Below, one piece after another: positions 33,651 through 46,263 of a stretch of DNA of 64,000 nucleotides. The stretch is from Kappaphycus alvarezii. Taxonomy: Eukaryota > Rhodophyta > Florideophyceae > Gigartinales > Solieriaceae. Under the pieces are notes generated by a model, which saw only the letters and a program-made list of their open reading frames with translations, was not told where the DNA came from and made no database searches. The DNA is taken from contig NADL03000474.1 of assembly GCA_002205965.3 (NCBI GenBank), forward strand, positions 434,001 to 498,000. The letters run 5' to 3'. Each line of letters begins with the position of its first letter. Within the stretch, counting starts at the first letter, position 1. The translations under genes were made by a program, and so were the position numbers.

Positions 33651-36600
33651 AAAGGGTGAATAGTAGCAAATTGACACTAAAATCGAAGGTAATCTGGTTG
33701 GAAAAAGTTGTTCGTATCCTGACCATCGGTAAAATTACCGAAAAGTTTGTTTTTGTCGAGCTTCACTACTGCTGAAAGTACATATGTGCTAGAACAAAAA
33801 TTAACCGAGAAGTTTTTTCCTAGAAAAAATCAGCTCTAGACTTCGTCCTCAAATGAGTTCGATAGACAATAAGGATTTTTCTGTATAGTTCTTTGTTGGT
33901 AGTGTATCTTTTTAATGTAAAATTCAGGGAGGAAAACTAAATGTTTCCCAGGACAAAACTTTCATCCACTTTTTGAACTTTTCGTGGAACTTTTAAGGAC
34001 TCTAACTTTCTGTATGCGGATATAGAAATGGTAATATGAAATTTTTGGGCATTTAAAGGTTTCAACTATATCTTTAAAGCTCATTAAATAAACATGGAGT
34101 GCCAACATTTACCATTTCTCGAATTCTGAAAGACTATTCGCAACAGAAATGTTGGCGTGACTGCGAATGAGCAACCACTGGAACATGACTGAACAATGGT
34201 CGGTGTGCCCTTTAAATTTCGGTCTTTACCTGTTAATGCTTAAAAGTTTTTCTTTGAACCATAATTTTGTTATATATTCTGGGAAAGGGTTCAAATTTCT
34301 CCCTCTATATCTAAAAGTCAGCGTCGAGGATCGAAAAACGTTGAAAATTTTCGTCATAACCTTTTGAAGCTATAGTGTAATTAAACCCGAAATTTGCAAC
34401 TAATATGTGATATAGTTTTAATTTTAAATTAATCTTGCTTATTTTGTGTTATCTATAGTTTGGAGACTAAAAAAGGTAAAATTTGAGTAAAAATTCCTTT
34501 GAAATACTCCCAAGTTCAATTTTGGTGGTGTGAGAATATTTTCGCTGAAATATTCTCCTTCTAGGCCCTTCTCGAATTGAACGATGATAAATATAGAAAT
34601 TTCTGCTAGGATCCTCCTTTAAGATAGGAAAGGCGTAAATTAGGGCAGATATATATAGATATATTTCCACTGATCTTCTGTCTAAAATATTATGTATTTC
34701 ATGTAGTGAGGACTCATCTGCAGTACTCATATGTAGTACAAATGTGGTCATTAATTAAAAAATCCGTTAGATATGTCAAGAATTAAACTAAAGAAGGTCC
34801 AGATATGTAGATTCAAAAGATTTAATTACTTCTGCACAATATTTTGCGTTGAAAATACTATTTAAGTCATAATATATTCCTTTTTAGCTCCAGGAGCGCC
34901 TAAAAGACTTTTACGTCCTGCATAATTTTCTTGTACCACTTTTCTGTCCACTGAAGAGCAAGCCCATTTCTTAGTCCTTTCCAAGGAACAGCTTTCATTA
35001 TAGAGATTTTTGTCTTTCTCAATTAGTCCCCAGGAGTAGCCAGTAAATTCACTTAAGCACAAAGTATATATGGGACCCAAAAGCGATGGTTTTCGTTGAA
35101 TGGGAAAAAATGAAGAAGGCTAATGAGAGAAGTAGAAAAAACCAACCACAGCCCTACTTGCGTAAAATAGCTTTCATATTATGTTTCGAAAAATGGATTT
35201 TGAGAGAGATAAGTTTAAGTAGCATTAAATATTAAAAGAATATAGGGAATAGTTTCTAAATATAATAAAATCACTTTTAAATATGCATGATTATAGTGAT
35301 CAAAGGAAAGTTTAACATGAACTGCTTTTAACCGGCGCTCAGTGGTCTTTTCGAATGACAAAAGAATTTGTATGAACACGATGAACTTAGTACGGATTGA
35401 ACCGCGTAGGCCCTTTGTAGGAGTATTTTCACCACCGTTTGAAGGATATGGATGGAGCTTTGATTTTGGCCTGTGTTTTCTTTTTTGCAAAAAACGTTCA
35501 TTTCCGGATGGTTTCAAGAGTACAAGAAATATCCAAGTACTTTCAGAAACAGTTTCTTACATTTAATTGCAATGGTACAAGAATAGAAGCGAACGAAAAA
35601 GCAAGGAAAAATTCCTAATCACATTAGTCCTACACTCGGGCTTGGATCGGGAGTTTGACAATAGGTTTTTTTCCATGAATGTTACACTTTCCACATCCAA
35701 AACTCGTTGATTTAAAAAATAAACAAAACAATAGGATATCAGTTTTGCCGTCCGGTTACCATGTTCGCTATATATCGCCTTTGAGAATGTAATGAAAAAT
35801 CTGGAAGAAAATAAACTTCGGGTTCAGAATTGTGAGTAACCAATAGAAGCTGTCACTCCTGTCAAAAGTGTTTCGACTATTAAGGACTTCTTTCATCAAA
35901 AACCATTACATTCAATTGTCCATTAAAGCAATAAATAATGCACTGTATACAGTTTATTAAGAGTGCCATTTAATATTGCGTCAGCAAGTAACTGAAAACA
36001 AGTATTGTCCAGAGGTCACACTGACTAATGTACGATAGGACGGAATTAACTCTATTCCGATGGTATCAAACCAAAAAGCTCTACAATAATCTCTTCTTAT
36101 TGGCATATTTACGACAACACAAGTGCAGATTTTTGAAAGAAGTAGTTTTAATAAGACTTTTCAATGAATTTGAAGTAGAATTCAATTGATTAATTCTCGT
36201 AATGTGTAACATCTTTTCCTATACACAGTTTCCAGTAAAAGTTTTGCTATGGGCAGCCAAATTTTCGCATGTGTGATGCGGGACCGAATAAATACAATGA
36301 GGGCTACAGTTCTGAGAATATGATTAATTCACGGAATGAACCGCAAGATAAATATAAAGTTCAACCGTAGTTTTTCGTTTTGACAGAGGTAATCAGCTAC
36401 AATTACTACACAAGAAAGGGTCACTTCAATCATTTATTCACGAAATCAAAGCTTTAAGCTGAATTTGACCACGTATGTTTGCTTGTTCATTCCTCTCTTC
36501 ACCAAGACAGCCCAAATTGCCTCTCAATAGATTCATCATTTCCTTCGATAGCGATATGTCAGTAGAAAGCCTAAGTCTTGATGCTATCGTGCATCGATAA

Positions 36601-39600
36601 AGCAAAAGCGTCAAAAGAGAGGTCATATTACCGCGTTCTTCGAATCGAAACCGGATAAAGAACTTCAAGACACAATTATCGTCTAGTTTTCCAAAACCAG
36701 CTTTACTTTAACCAAAAATTACCTGAAAAAATGTTACTAGAGCTTCTTAATCATATTCAGCATATATATATTAATATGCTTGGAAAGTACTCCCAAAAGC
36801 TGTTGAGCTGCTCCCTGGCTCTTCCGTTTAGAAATTCTGGATACACTCAGGACTGATCCAATATCAAGTTTATTGAAAAATTTTCCAACACTTCTCAAGT
36901 CAGTAGAATTATTAAACGATGGGTGCATGTAATATTACGGGGCATGTTGCAAACGCGACCTTCCAAAGTAGGGCGGTCAGTAGATAAAATTTAGGATGAA
37001 AGAAGGTTACATGAAAAATCACCATTTTATCATAAGAATAACTCTAAGTAAGCAGAAAAATACGTCTGCCTAGGAATAAGTTGATCGACCTCGGGGCAGC
37101 TGGATTTCACTCTTCCTCAGGAAACGACAATGGTAAGCAATATCACAACAGTAGCGAATATATTACGAAAAAAGAAGATGAAAAGAGATTGAATATATGT
37201 AATAATAATGCTGAAACCATCATCCATTTTTTAAACGTGTCGTTTACCAAGCAGAGTACTTCTTATGACTCAGGTAGTGATGGGGTTCATCATAGTTAGG
37301 TTTTATATTACTTAAGTAACCTAAATTCCATCCTAAGATCACTAAAGTCACCGTTGCGCGACAGAGGGAAGATATCATAAATGAATTGATAGAGGAATAG
37401 CTTTGTACGCTATTAAATACGACCTTGTGACCAACAGAACGTTCAATGTTACGTTATAATCCAGCGCAATGTGTTCATTTAACAAGTATTTAGTTGAATA
37501 GGGGATCATTGGGTCACATTTAAACAAAAGGAGACTTTTCTTGTCTCTTATTCCCTATACTGGGAACTCGAAACTACTTCAATCGTGCCTATAATTGTAC
37601 ATGTGAAGCTGATAACGTTAGAAAACCAAATTAAGATAATTTACGAATGGCGGACCTCTGCGCAGATGGAAGGCCGATATCTTGCACAATTTATTTAACA
37701 GTAGAGATTTAGAATGAAGATCTGGATTTTTATCCTTCGGAGTTTTATCAAAATAGATTTGTATACAACTGGTATTGTCGGGAGGAACACATCGCACTAT
37801 CTTCAAATTGCAGGTTGATCTGGTTCGATCTTTTTGACGTTTGCGCTTCTCGATCTGAAACAATATCTAAATTTTAATGGATTGTTGTGTACAAAAAGAA
37901 TACTTGTGTAGTGAGGGTTAGTTACTAAACAGTTTAGTATTTTTTGTGCGGGTTGAATTGGATCAATCTTCTTTTTTTATGGTGAAATGTAGAACAATGC
38001 TAGATCCAATTAAGGTATAAATCAGGATGAAATTTGCAACAAAGAATGAGTTTTTCGTTATATAGACGAAGAAAAAGGAGTGTCTTAGAGAGAAATTGAT
38101 ACAAATCGAACCTATGAAACCAAAAATTTTAGGCCTGAGCTTGGTAGGTACCATAACATTGGCGTAGTTTACTTTTTACGGCCTACGAGCGTCTAAACAC
38201 ATCTATCAGGTGAGTTTATAGTTCGCTTGGTAGATTTAGGAAAGTTTTTCTCACATTATTTCATCAATAAACCGAATATATCCATGATTATGTTGCCAGT
38301 ATTGATATGGGAGCCCCAGTGGACTCCTTTCAGGATAACATGGAGTATAAACACAGTCTGCGCGAAAATCCGTTTGGAAAATAGAGGAGGAAACTCTCGC
38401 AATCCACTGACATAAATCACGTGTGTCTTAATATCGTGAGTATCTTACCATATGCGCCAAACACGTGAAGCAATGGTGACAATTTAGCATTTGCACGCGT
38501 TAACTACTGAAAAATATTCTGGTGAATAAATTTACTTCTTACTACTTCTGGACTACAACAGACCTTGAATATTTCTTGAGAGCCTTCCAATTTGATATTT
38601 GAGTCTAAAAAGCATTATCTCACGTCATAAAGTCGCGTTTTTTCTATGGATGTAAAAATGTTTTGTATCTTATGTAGAGAGTCGAGTAAGAACGACAACT
38701 GAGAAGGATGATGCAAGGATTTGAGGTTGAGAATCGCTTACGAAAATGCGGGCCAAATCGAATAGCCAATACAGTTCCTTTTTCACCGCTTCAACTTCGA
38801 CTCCGGCATTAAACATTCGAAATTGGGGGGATTTCGGCAAATCGGTGATAAATTATTATTCTTGGAAAAAAGTTGCTCAGAAGGATTACGACAAAAAGTA
38901 TACTCATGGCGTAGATCTCGCGATGAATAACGCTTTGTAAGCATCATAGCGTAAATTAGTGCACAATTTGGAAAGTCTAGAATGCCTGAAGACATCAAAC
39001 CACTGAAATGGGGTTTTGTAGGTCTTAATCAAGTTCGCAAAGCCCGCAATTCGTATTAAATGGTCGCTACACCGTTATGGTACCTTCTGAGAAGTGCGGC
39101 AATTTCTATTTCCTTGTCGCAGTATACAATGTCGTAAATCCTATAGTAAGGGCAGTATTTACCTTTCACTAATTGTGCAATTAAAGGGTGAATTCTAAAA
39201 ATATCATATCCTATACTTATTATTGAAAAGGCAAAACTCCAGCGCGATTTTCGTTTGGTCCATGATATATCCGGATAGAAAATGTTTTGGAACTCGAATT
39301 GGACATAAATGAAGGGAAGTGGACACATAAAAGTGCAGAATACCATTTTTCTGTGTACAAAAAAGGGTAATGTGAATTAAGTTTACAGAAAAAGCAAAAA
39401 TGCAACAAAAGCAGAAACTTTACTTTTGGTCCAATTGTTAATAAAAAAATCTACCTTTATTTCCCCCAAAAATCAATCACAAGCTCAAATTCTGGATATA
39501 AACAAGAAAATATTAAAGTAAAAGAATATTGGTCATTTTCTGGATATTTTGCTCTTCCTCGCGATTTTCGAGGGTATTGGAAGTTTAAAAGAGGGAATAA

Positions 39601-42600
39601 GATACATTTACTACTCGAAGGGGGTGATGGAGGCTTGCGTCTACCAGGCACCAAGCTACTCAACATGATTTACTTGCACCGCCTCTGTGAGGTATCGACC
39701 CTGTACAAAGGCAGAATTCATTTACTATTTTCAAAATTAGTGAAAACGTATCATCTCGACAATGAAAAGCGTGGTGATATAATTAAAACATGAAATAAAC
39801 GCAGTCAGTATCATTATTTACTTAAACGACAGTTGAAAAGTGCTTCATTTCACCATAGCATCTATTGCAAGATTGCTTTACTATTTTACATTTTGCTGAA
39901 CCTATGGAACATAAATACTTTTTAAAACAGTTTCCACGGAGGTGATATACATGTCGGCAGAAAGCCCTTAGATTACCAATGAAGAACATATTCTAGTTCC
40001 GGAGAAGGATTAGAGGCTTATTCGAACCAATGCAATATGAATTAAAGTTCCAATAAGTATAATCGTATGTGCAAAATAATCCAAGGCTTTTCTAGATTAG
40101 AGTACTTGAGATTACGCACTGAAACCAAAAGAATGCTCGGTCCGACACTGTCCCATTTAAGAAAACGTTTTCTGAAGTGTTTCTAATTTTCATGATGAGG
40201 TTTACCTCTAGCCTTGTCAAAATTTTCATGGGCAACTGTGTCCCTCATGGAGCACAGTTGGATGATTACATAAAACCATTTAAGCACCTACCAAATAGTT
40301 AGAAACATAAAAATCCTAAACCAGGGTATAGAAATGGAGAAACATGAAGTATAAGCAAAAGAACAGAAAAGTAACATTTTGGTAAATAATGAAAGATTTC
40401 GAGAACAAACTGTGAAGATGCTAAAATGACTTCTTGTAGTCGAATACGCATAATTTATGAGAATAAGTCTCAAAATTGATCGTTTAGAGCTGAAAATGCA
40501 TCATACTGGCAAAATTACCGGAAATGGACGAATACTGCTGATATTATCTTCTCGAGTTAATGTGGGATTTAATTAAAGGTATAAGGCTATGAATAACAGA
40601 TCAAAAACAATGGAAGTAAAGAAATCTATGAGAAAATTTCTTTCCCATTGTTCTTTTTGCGGACGACTGGTTGACAATTACATTGAGAGTATTAAGACCT
40701 TCTTCTTAATAGAAATACTGAAATTCTGAGATTTGTTGAATAATGAATATTATCATCTTCTAACACGTCAGTTTTCTTATTATATTGAGTGCGAAACAAC
40801 CCTTGATATCTTCTTCTCCCTGTTGCAAATGATTAATCTGTGACCTTACAACTAGTTTGTTCACCAATTTTTGTGTAGATATCATGAAGTTACTATCTCA
40901 TCAACTCCAGACCTATACCAAACTTATCTATCCAAGAAAAGTAAATATTTGTTCTCGCACGACTGAAAAATATCTCCAGGAACTCCCTCCTTTCCTCTCA
41001 AAAAAGTAGTGAATAATTCATTTTGATGTGCCTATCAAGTCAGGCATATCGGTTCGTTTCCATTATTCGTAACGATGAGTTGTAGATATATTTTCGGGCC
41101 AAGTAGTGTAACCTGTAGTACGGCACAATTAGTCGCTAATTATTTTCATATTATTAGAGGGAAGTGCATAATGATAGTAATGTCTCGATATTTTCCGCAA
41201 CTATGTCTTGTCCGATGGAAGATGGATACGAGACAATTTTTTACGACATGTGTACCCGGCCCATCAAAGCCACAAATAGACTGACACTTTTCATAACTGA
41301 GGAAATGAATATCAAATTGAAAGTATGAATCTATTAATAACAACTGCGAGGTGAAGGTAAAAATCAGTGTGTATCCTGAAATCAACAAATAACCGAAATA
41401 ACATTAATCAGCACAGTTACGCTCTTCATAATAAAAGTTAGAAGCTATCATTTTAAGCCCTTCCATTAGCACATTTTGAAGAGAATTTCTGCCCTGTTCT
41501 GAGGCTCTCACTGGTCATAACTTCAAAACATATTGATTTGACCGATACATTGAATATTTAGTATCTACTCAACTAGTCTGCATCTTTAAATATTGTTCTC
41601 ACATAGTGGGAATTTTTCGAGCAGAAAGGAAAGGATGTGTTAGGGATGCATAACAAGAGGAATCTTTGCATGTTTGAGTATTTTCATTGATCTGTCTCTT
41701 ATCTTTTTGGTAGCAACCCAGTAATACTGTTGTAATATTAAAGGTATGAAGATTTACTGGATTAACAACTCGTCTAGTATGAATAGTCTACTTCAGTAGT
41801 CCCTGACTTCCAGTTACTGACCGTAAAAAGTTACGAGCTAGCACTTCAAAAAAGCAATGAAAATACCTCAAAAAGTATAGATCTTTTAATTCCGAGACTG
41901 CTAATCTTAATAGGAGTCCAGTTCGCAGAACGGTGCTTTTTTTCAATTGTATCTAACGATCATTACCAGTCAATTCTTCATTTATTTTCCGTTAATAGGC
42001 GTTTTTCTCTTTTGTAGTCTATAACTATTGATTTTGTCCTTTCCTCACAGTAAGCTATTTTGGAATTTTATTTCCCCCAGATTTGGGCCATTTTTTTGGC
42101 AACCGAACTTAATCTGAACCATTTGTTTGTTATTTTGAACGCTTGATGCCTCTGCGAAGTGCTATTGGCTCCATTTTACTTCTATTTCTTATATTTTCAG
42201 AAAAATGGGTTTTCTACTTCCTCAATGCATCCTTTCTGGCTTACCAATACTACCAAATAACACTTTTGCGGTCATTTAAATAATTCTTATATGCGCTGAG
42301 GTTGTCATCACCACACTTTTCGAACATCTCGTATATCGAAGTATCTTATAAAGCCATCTAGGAGGATTTTCACAGTAATTGAAAAGTGCGGGGGATTAAT
42401 TTAATTACTTTGCTATCACACACGCCCATTGTCTTCGGTCTTGATTCCTCCTTGAATTTATTCTTCAAGGAGCTCGGTCGCGTTCGGATTGTACTGTACT
42501 CAACAAAAAGCAGTGTTCAAAATATTTTCCCCAATAATATTCTACTACGTGTACGAGACGTTTTTTCTACCTCTACTCTGTGATTTCGTGGGTATCGGTT

Positions 42601-43550
42601 CTCTTCGAAAGACGAAAAAAATCGGTACAGCGGAGACATTTATTGTTGTATCCGACTCGTAGTATGTTTTGTGCTTTATCGATAGACTAGGGAAGTGCAA
42701 CATGCAGGACCACTAAAATTGACTAGCTTTGGAGGAGGAGGCAAACATCTGCATGTTGCGGGCTACTACCAATAATTGAAGCTGCACACGTGATATATGA
42801 CCAATAAAATGAGCAGATTACGATCTTTTCACTCCATGATCGTCAAGTAAACATGATTTCAAGTTATGTTGATCGCCACTTCAGCATTGTCTTTTCGAGT
42901 AGCGACGGGAGGCAGGGAAAAGGAAAGTAAAGCGAGAGTGTCGCGTTGGGTGAAGATTTTTTTGCTCTTAGGATGGTTTTTTGCGTCTCAGATGGGGGCG
43001 AGATGCGTTTACTTCACGAAAATACTCTAAAATACTAATCATTCCAATCGAAAGCCCTCCTTTCAGCATAGTGCGGCCCTGCCACTCGCGCATATCCCAG
43101 CGCCACAGCTACGCAGACCCAATACCGAATTTCCAAGAGTTTTTTTTAACATCGGTGTCAGAGGCCCCATTGATCGATTACCAATCAAAAATCGGTCAGG
43201 ATATTGAGCCTTGACCTTGGCACTGCACAGTATTGGTAAAAAATCTAGAGAAATCCCCGAATGCCCTGATAGGTGCACTTCAAGTGGCGCCAAACATGGA
43301 ATTTACGCACTTTTTTTATCGAAAACTAGACAGTAAATGTGTAATGCAACAGAAAAATGATTGCATAAAAGTCGGAAGTGAATATTTCAGTAGTTTATGA
43401 ATATGAGTTGTGAAAAAAGATAGAGACAGAACTCGTTAAATGCAACTGCACTCTAGCGGATTGATATAAATGAAGAAAAGCCTTTGCTTTCGTCACAAAC
43501 CTCTCTTAAACACGAAAACACGAAAACAGAGTCATTCATTACCTGAAACA
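33651..43550. other. AT-rich gene desert
   Basis: About 9.9 kb with markedly higher A+T than the gene island. No open frame exceeds about 100 codons and no protein, RNA or transposon motif is recognisable. It could be very old transposon DNA. I saw no tandem array by eye. Confidence 0.6.
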
Positions 43551-44545
43551 ATGGGAAAAGTAAAGCAACTAACGGAAGAAAAAAAGGTAAAATAGCGGCA
43601 CTTTCAGTTATTGGGACCAGCGCTCGCAACATTGCCAAACATGTCGGAAGGAGCAAGAACGTTGTCCTCAACTACCTCAAGAATATGGATACGTATGGAA
43701 TAATGAAAAGATCGGGAAGGCCGAAAAACATTACAGAGTACCACAACCGCAGACTCTTCGGGGAGGATTCGAAAAATAATATGAGCTCAAATGACCTAAA
43801 ACCCCATTATATCTGCTTGTTTCTTGGTATACCGTCCGAGGGGCTTTAAAAAATTCAGGACTTTTCAAGTATTCAAAGATCATTGCGGCTCCGCTGCTTA
43901 CAGAAACGCATAGGGAAAATAGGCTAAGGTGGGCTACAGGGAAATTTACCTAGAATTATGAAAAATGGCAGACTGTTTATTCAGTGATGAAAAAAGTTTA
44001 ATTTGGACGGTCCAGATGGCTACAACTATTACTGACACGACATAAGTAATGAAAAGCAGTTGTATTCGAAAAGGCAAAACGAGGGAGGTGGAGTCATGGT
44101 CTGGGGAGGTTTTTGCTCATATGGATGTACGGAATTAGTTATTTTAAATGGAAAACAAGATTCTAAGAAGTACTATGAAAGGTTACTATCCTACTTAGTT
44201 CCATGTTTTGAAGAAAATTCTGAGGTGGAATGGGTGTTCCAACAGAATTACGCTTCCATCCATACATCTCGGGTCACAAAAGATTGGTTTGCTACCCATT
44301 TTATTGATGTATTGGATTGGACCGCTATATACCCTGATCTGAACCACATCGAGAACTTGTGTGGTGTATTCGCACGCAGAGTTTACAGCGGCGGTCTTCA
44401 GTAAAGTAACATGGAGGAGCTAGAGTCATCAATTAAGGTGGAATGGAACGGGATTACCGTTGATTTGATGGAAAAGCTAGTCAAATCAATGCAGAAGCGT
44501 TGCATTGAGGTGTTACAGAAAAAGGGGCGTAAAAAAAATGACTGA
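43551..44545 (+). pseudogene. Tc1/mariner transposase, broken
   Basis: From the ATG at 43551 it begins MGKVKQLTEEKK with the helix-turn-helix region after a shift (ISVIGTSARNIAKHVG-like), then RSGRPKN. The core shows LFSDEK (first Asp) and DGPDGYNYY, a TGA where Trp is expected, GGGVMVWGGF, VFQQNYASIHTSRVTKDW (the second Asp position reads Asn) and LDWTAIYPDLNHIENLCG (third acidic residue). It ends VKSMQKRCIEVLQKKGR at the TGA at 44543-44545. The catalytic Asp loss, the TGA and several shifts mean it is dead. Confidence 0.88.
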
Positions 44546-45329
44546 CTTTGTGTTGTTGCTGTTATTTTTTTTTAGTGAGGTATCCTTATTCATTTTTTCC
44601 ACCTTGCATACAGTAATTTTGAATTTTATTTCTTTGTCAATAGTTTTTTCGGTATGCTACTTGTAGAAAGTTGGAATTGGTTAGGTTTGTTGTTGTTGCT
44701 CCGGTCAGTCAGAACGACGTCTGGAGTGTCCTTTATATAGAGAAAGATTGTCGAGGGCTGCTAGAGAGTTTCGGCACCTGAGCAGAAGTGAGCCTTCCGA
44801 CTGACCACCATCCTCTTGTCCGGAGGTGCTACCCAGGAAGTTACCGGTCAATATTAAAAAAGCTGCTGTCTGGGCTGTATAAATTTGGCTCTTCCGTGAG
44901 CTACTGTACGTACAAAGAAAAGGCCATCTCTTCCCCTGTACGTACGAGTATTCCAACACTCCTGTTGCACTATTACGTACTGTGTTATACGTGAGCGGAC
45001 AGAATTTGGGAGGCTACTGTACAGTACTTCTAGCTGTATGTTCATTTAATTGGGTGTCCCTATCTTTTTTACCAGCACAATACTGAGCAGTACGATACTT
45101 TAAAGTAGCTTGTCAATCGACATGGTTATTATGTGTGTGCAAGATTGCAGTACTGTTGCGTGATCACCCCAATGCAAACGCGGAGCTCGAACTATACGAT
45201 CAGTTCGTCGGGTAGGGCTGCGTCGTAGAGCGTAGGGGACAAGGATAGGGATAGTTGGGGCCGAGCTGAACGAACGGCGTATGTTCCGACTACTCTACTC
45301 GTAGATCTAGAACAGTAAACCCTGTGTGT
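44546..45329. other. Intergenic region
   Basis: No gene seen. GTACGTAC/ACTGTACAGTAC words occur at 44901-45032. Confidence 0.45.
44901..45032. promoter_or_regulatory. GTAC/ACTGTA motif cluster
   Basis: CTACTGTACGTACAAAG, CCTGTACGTACG, TTACGTACTGTG and CTACTGTACAGTACTTC lie within 130 bp. No intact gene is close, so here the motif may belong to a repeat. Confidence 0.3.
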
Positions 45330-45516
45330 GTTTCAGCCGGGGGACGCTCGAAGCGGCTCGGCTGCGCAGTATTTATACTGTACATTCCAACGACCGGAGC
45401 AGCGCCGCCGTATCTACCAGCGACTGAGTTGCACCCTCTGGTCATCCATTGCTCAAGCTATCCTGTCCCGAGCCCCGATGCGCATGGACGACGAGGTACA
45501 TCCTGTTGGATCTTAG
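45330..45516 (+). pseudogene. LINE-like 3' end, short copy
   Basis: The end of the frame, RRIYQRLSCTLWSSIAQAIL followed by SRAPMRMDDEVHPVGS and a stop, matches the C-terminal ends at 46264-46370 (RISCALWSSVATAIMSRAP...HPVSS) and 49900-49981 (RRISCTIWSSVSQAIFSRM...HPVSS). It is a 5'-truncated copy of the same family. Confidence 0.65.
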
Positions 45517-46263
45517 CCGTATAGTTAGGACGTGCGCAGTCCCCAGTAGATACCGAATGCGTTAAACTTCTGTAAAGTCCCAACGGCAGCGACGGTTTTG
45601 GCGAGTTAACACTGTAAGTAGGTAGTATGACCTAGTTACTGTAATGATAAGTAGTGTACTGTAGATGCCCTCACATCTGGCACTGTACACAGCAAAAATC
45701 AAAAGCAGGGTGTTTGATAGAAAGCCGATGATTACAGCAGCGAGCTATCCACTCAATGGCTGTTGCTTGAATCAATCTTGTCCACTGGGAACCTCATCTT
45801 ACCAAACCTCACAGACCGGACCGATTACTTCGACGATTGTTTGAATTCCGTTCGTATGGAACCCACCGTTCTACCTCTAGAAAAGTCAGATGACAAGGGG
45901 CAAGCAGGAAATCATAAAGCAATCGGGATTTCAAACAGCTGTTGGTACTGAAATGCGATTAGCCTGCGGTTTCCCACATGTGCGAGATGATCTGCTCCCT
46001 TCTCGTTGTTGCTTGGAAGAACTATGAACGAATAGAGAGAAGAGTGCATTCTTTATTCAGTAGAGTTTCATGCATCCTTAGCTAGCCTAAGTGGCGAGAG
46101 GTTGCTAGCAATCAGTAAGCGCACCGTCTGAACTGCAGTCAACCGGCCAGAGCTCGTTATACTTATCGTCGTTAACTGTGAACCGAACGGCAAAGGAGCG
46201 GAGAGAAATGCAGAAAGATGACATTTAATCATTACTTATCTAGGGTGTGCGCCGGCTGATCGA
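45517..46263. other. Intergenic region
   Basis: No gene recognised. ACTGTA/TACTGTA words occur around 45600-45690. Confidence 0.45.
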
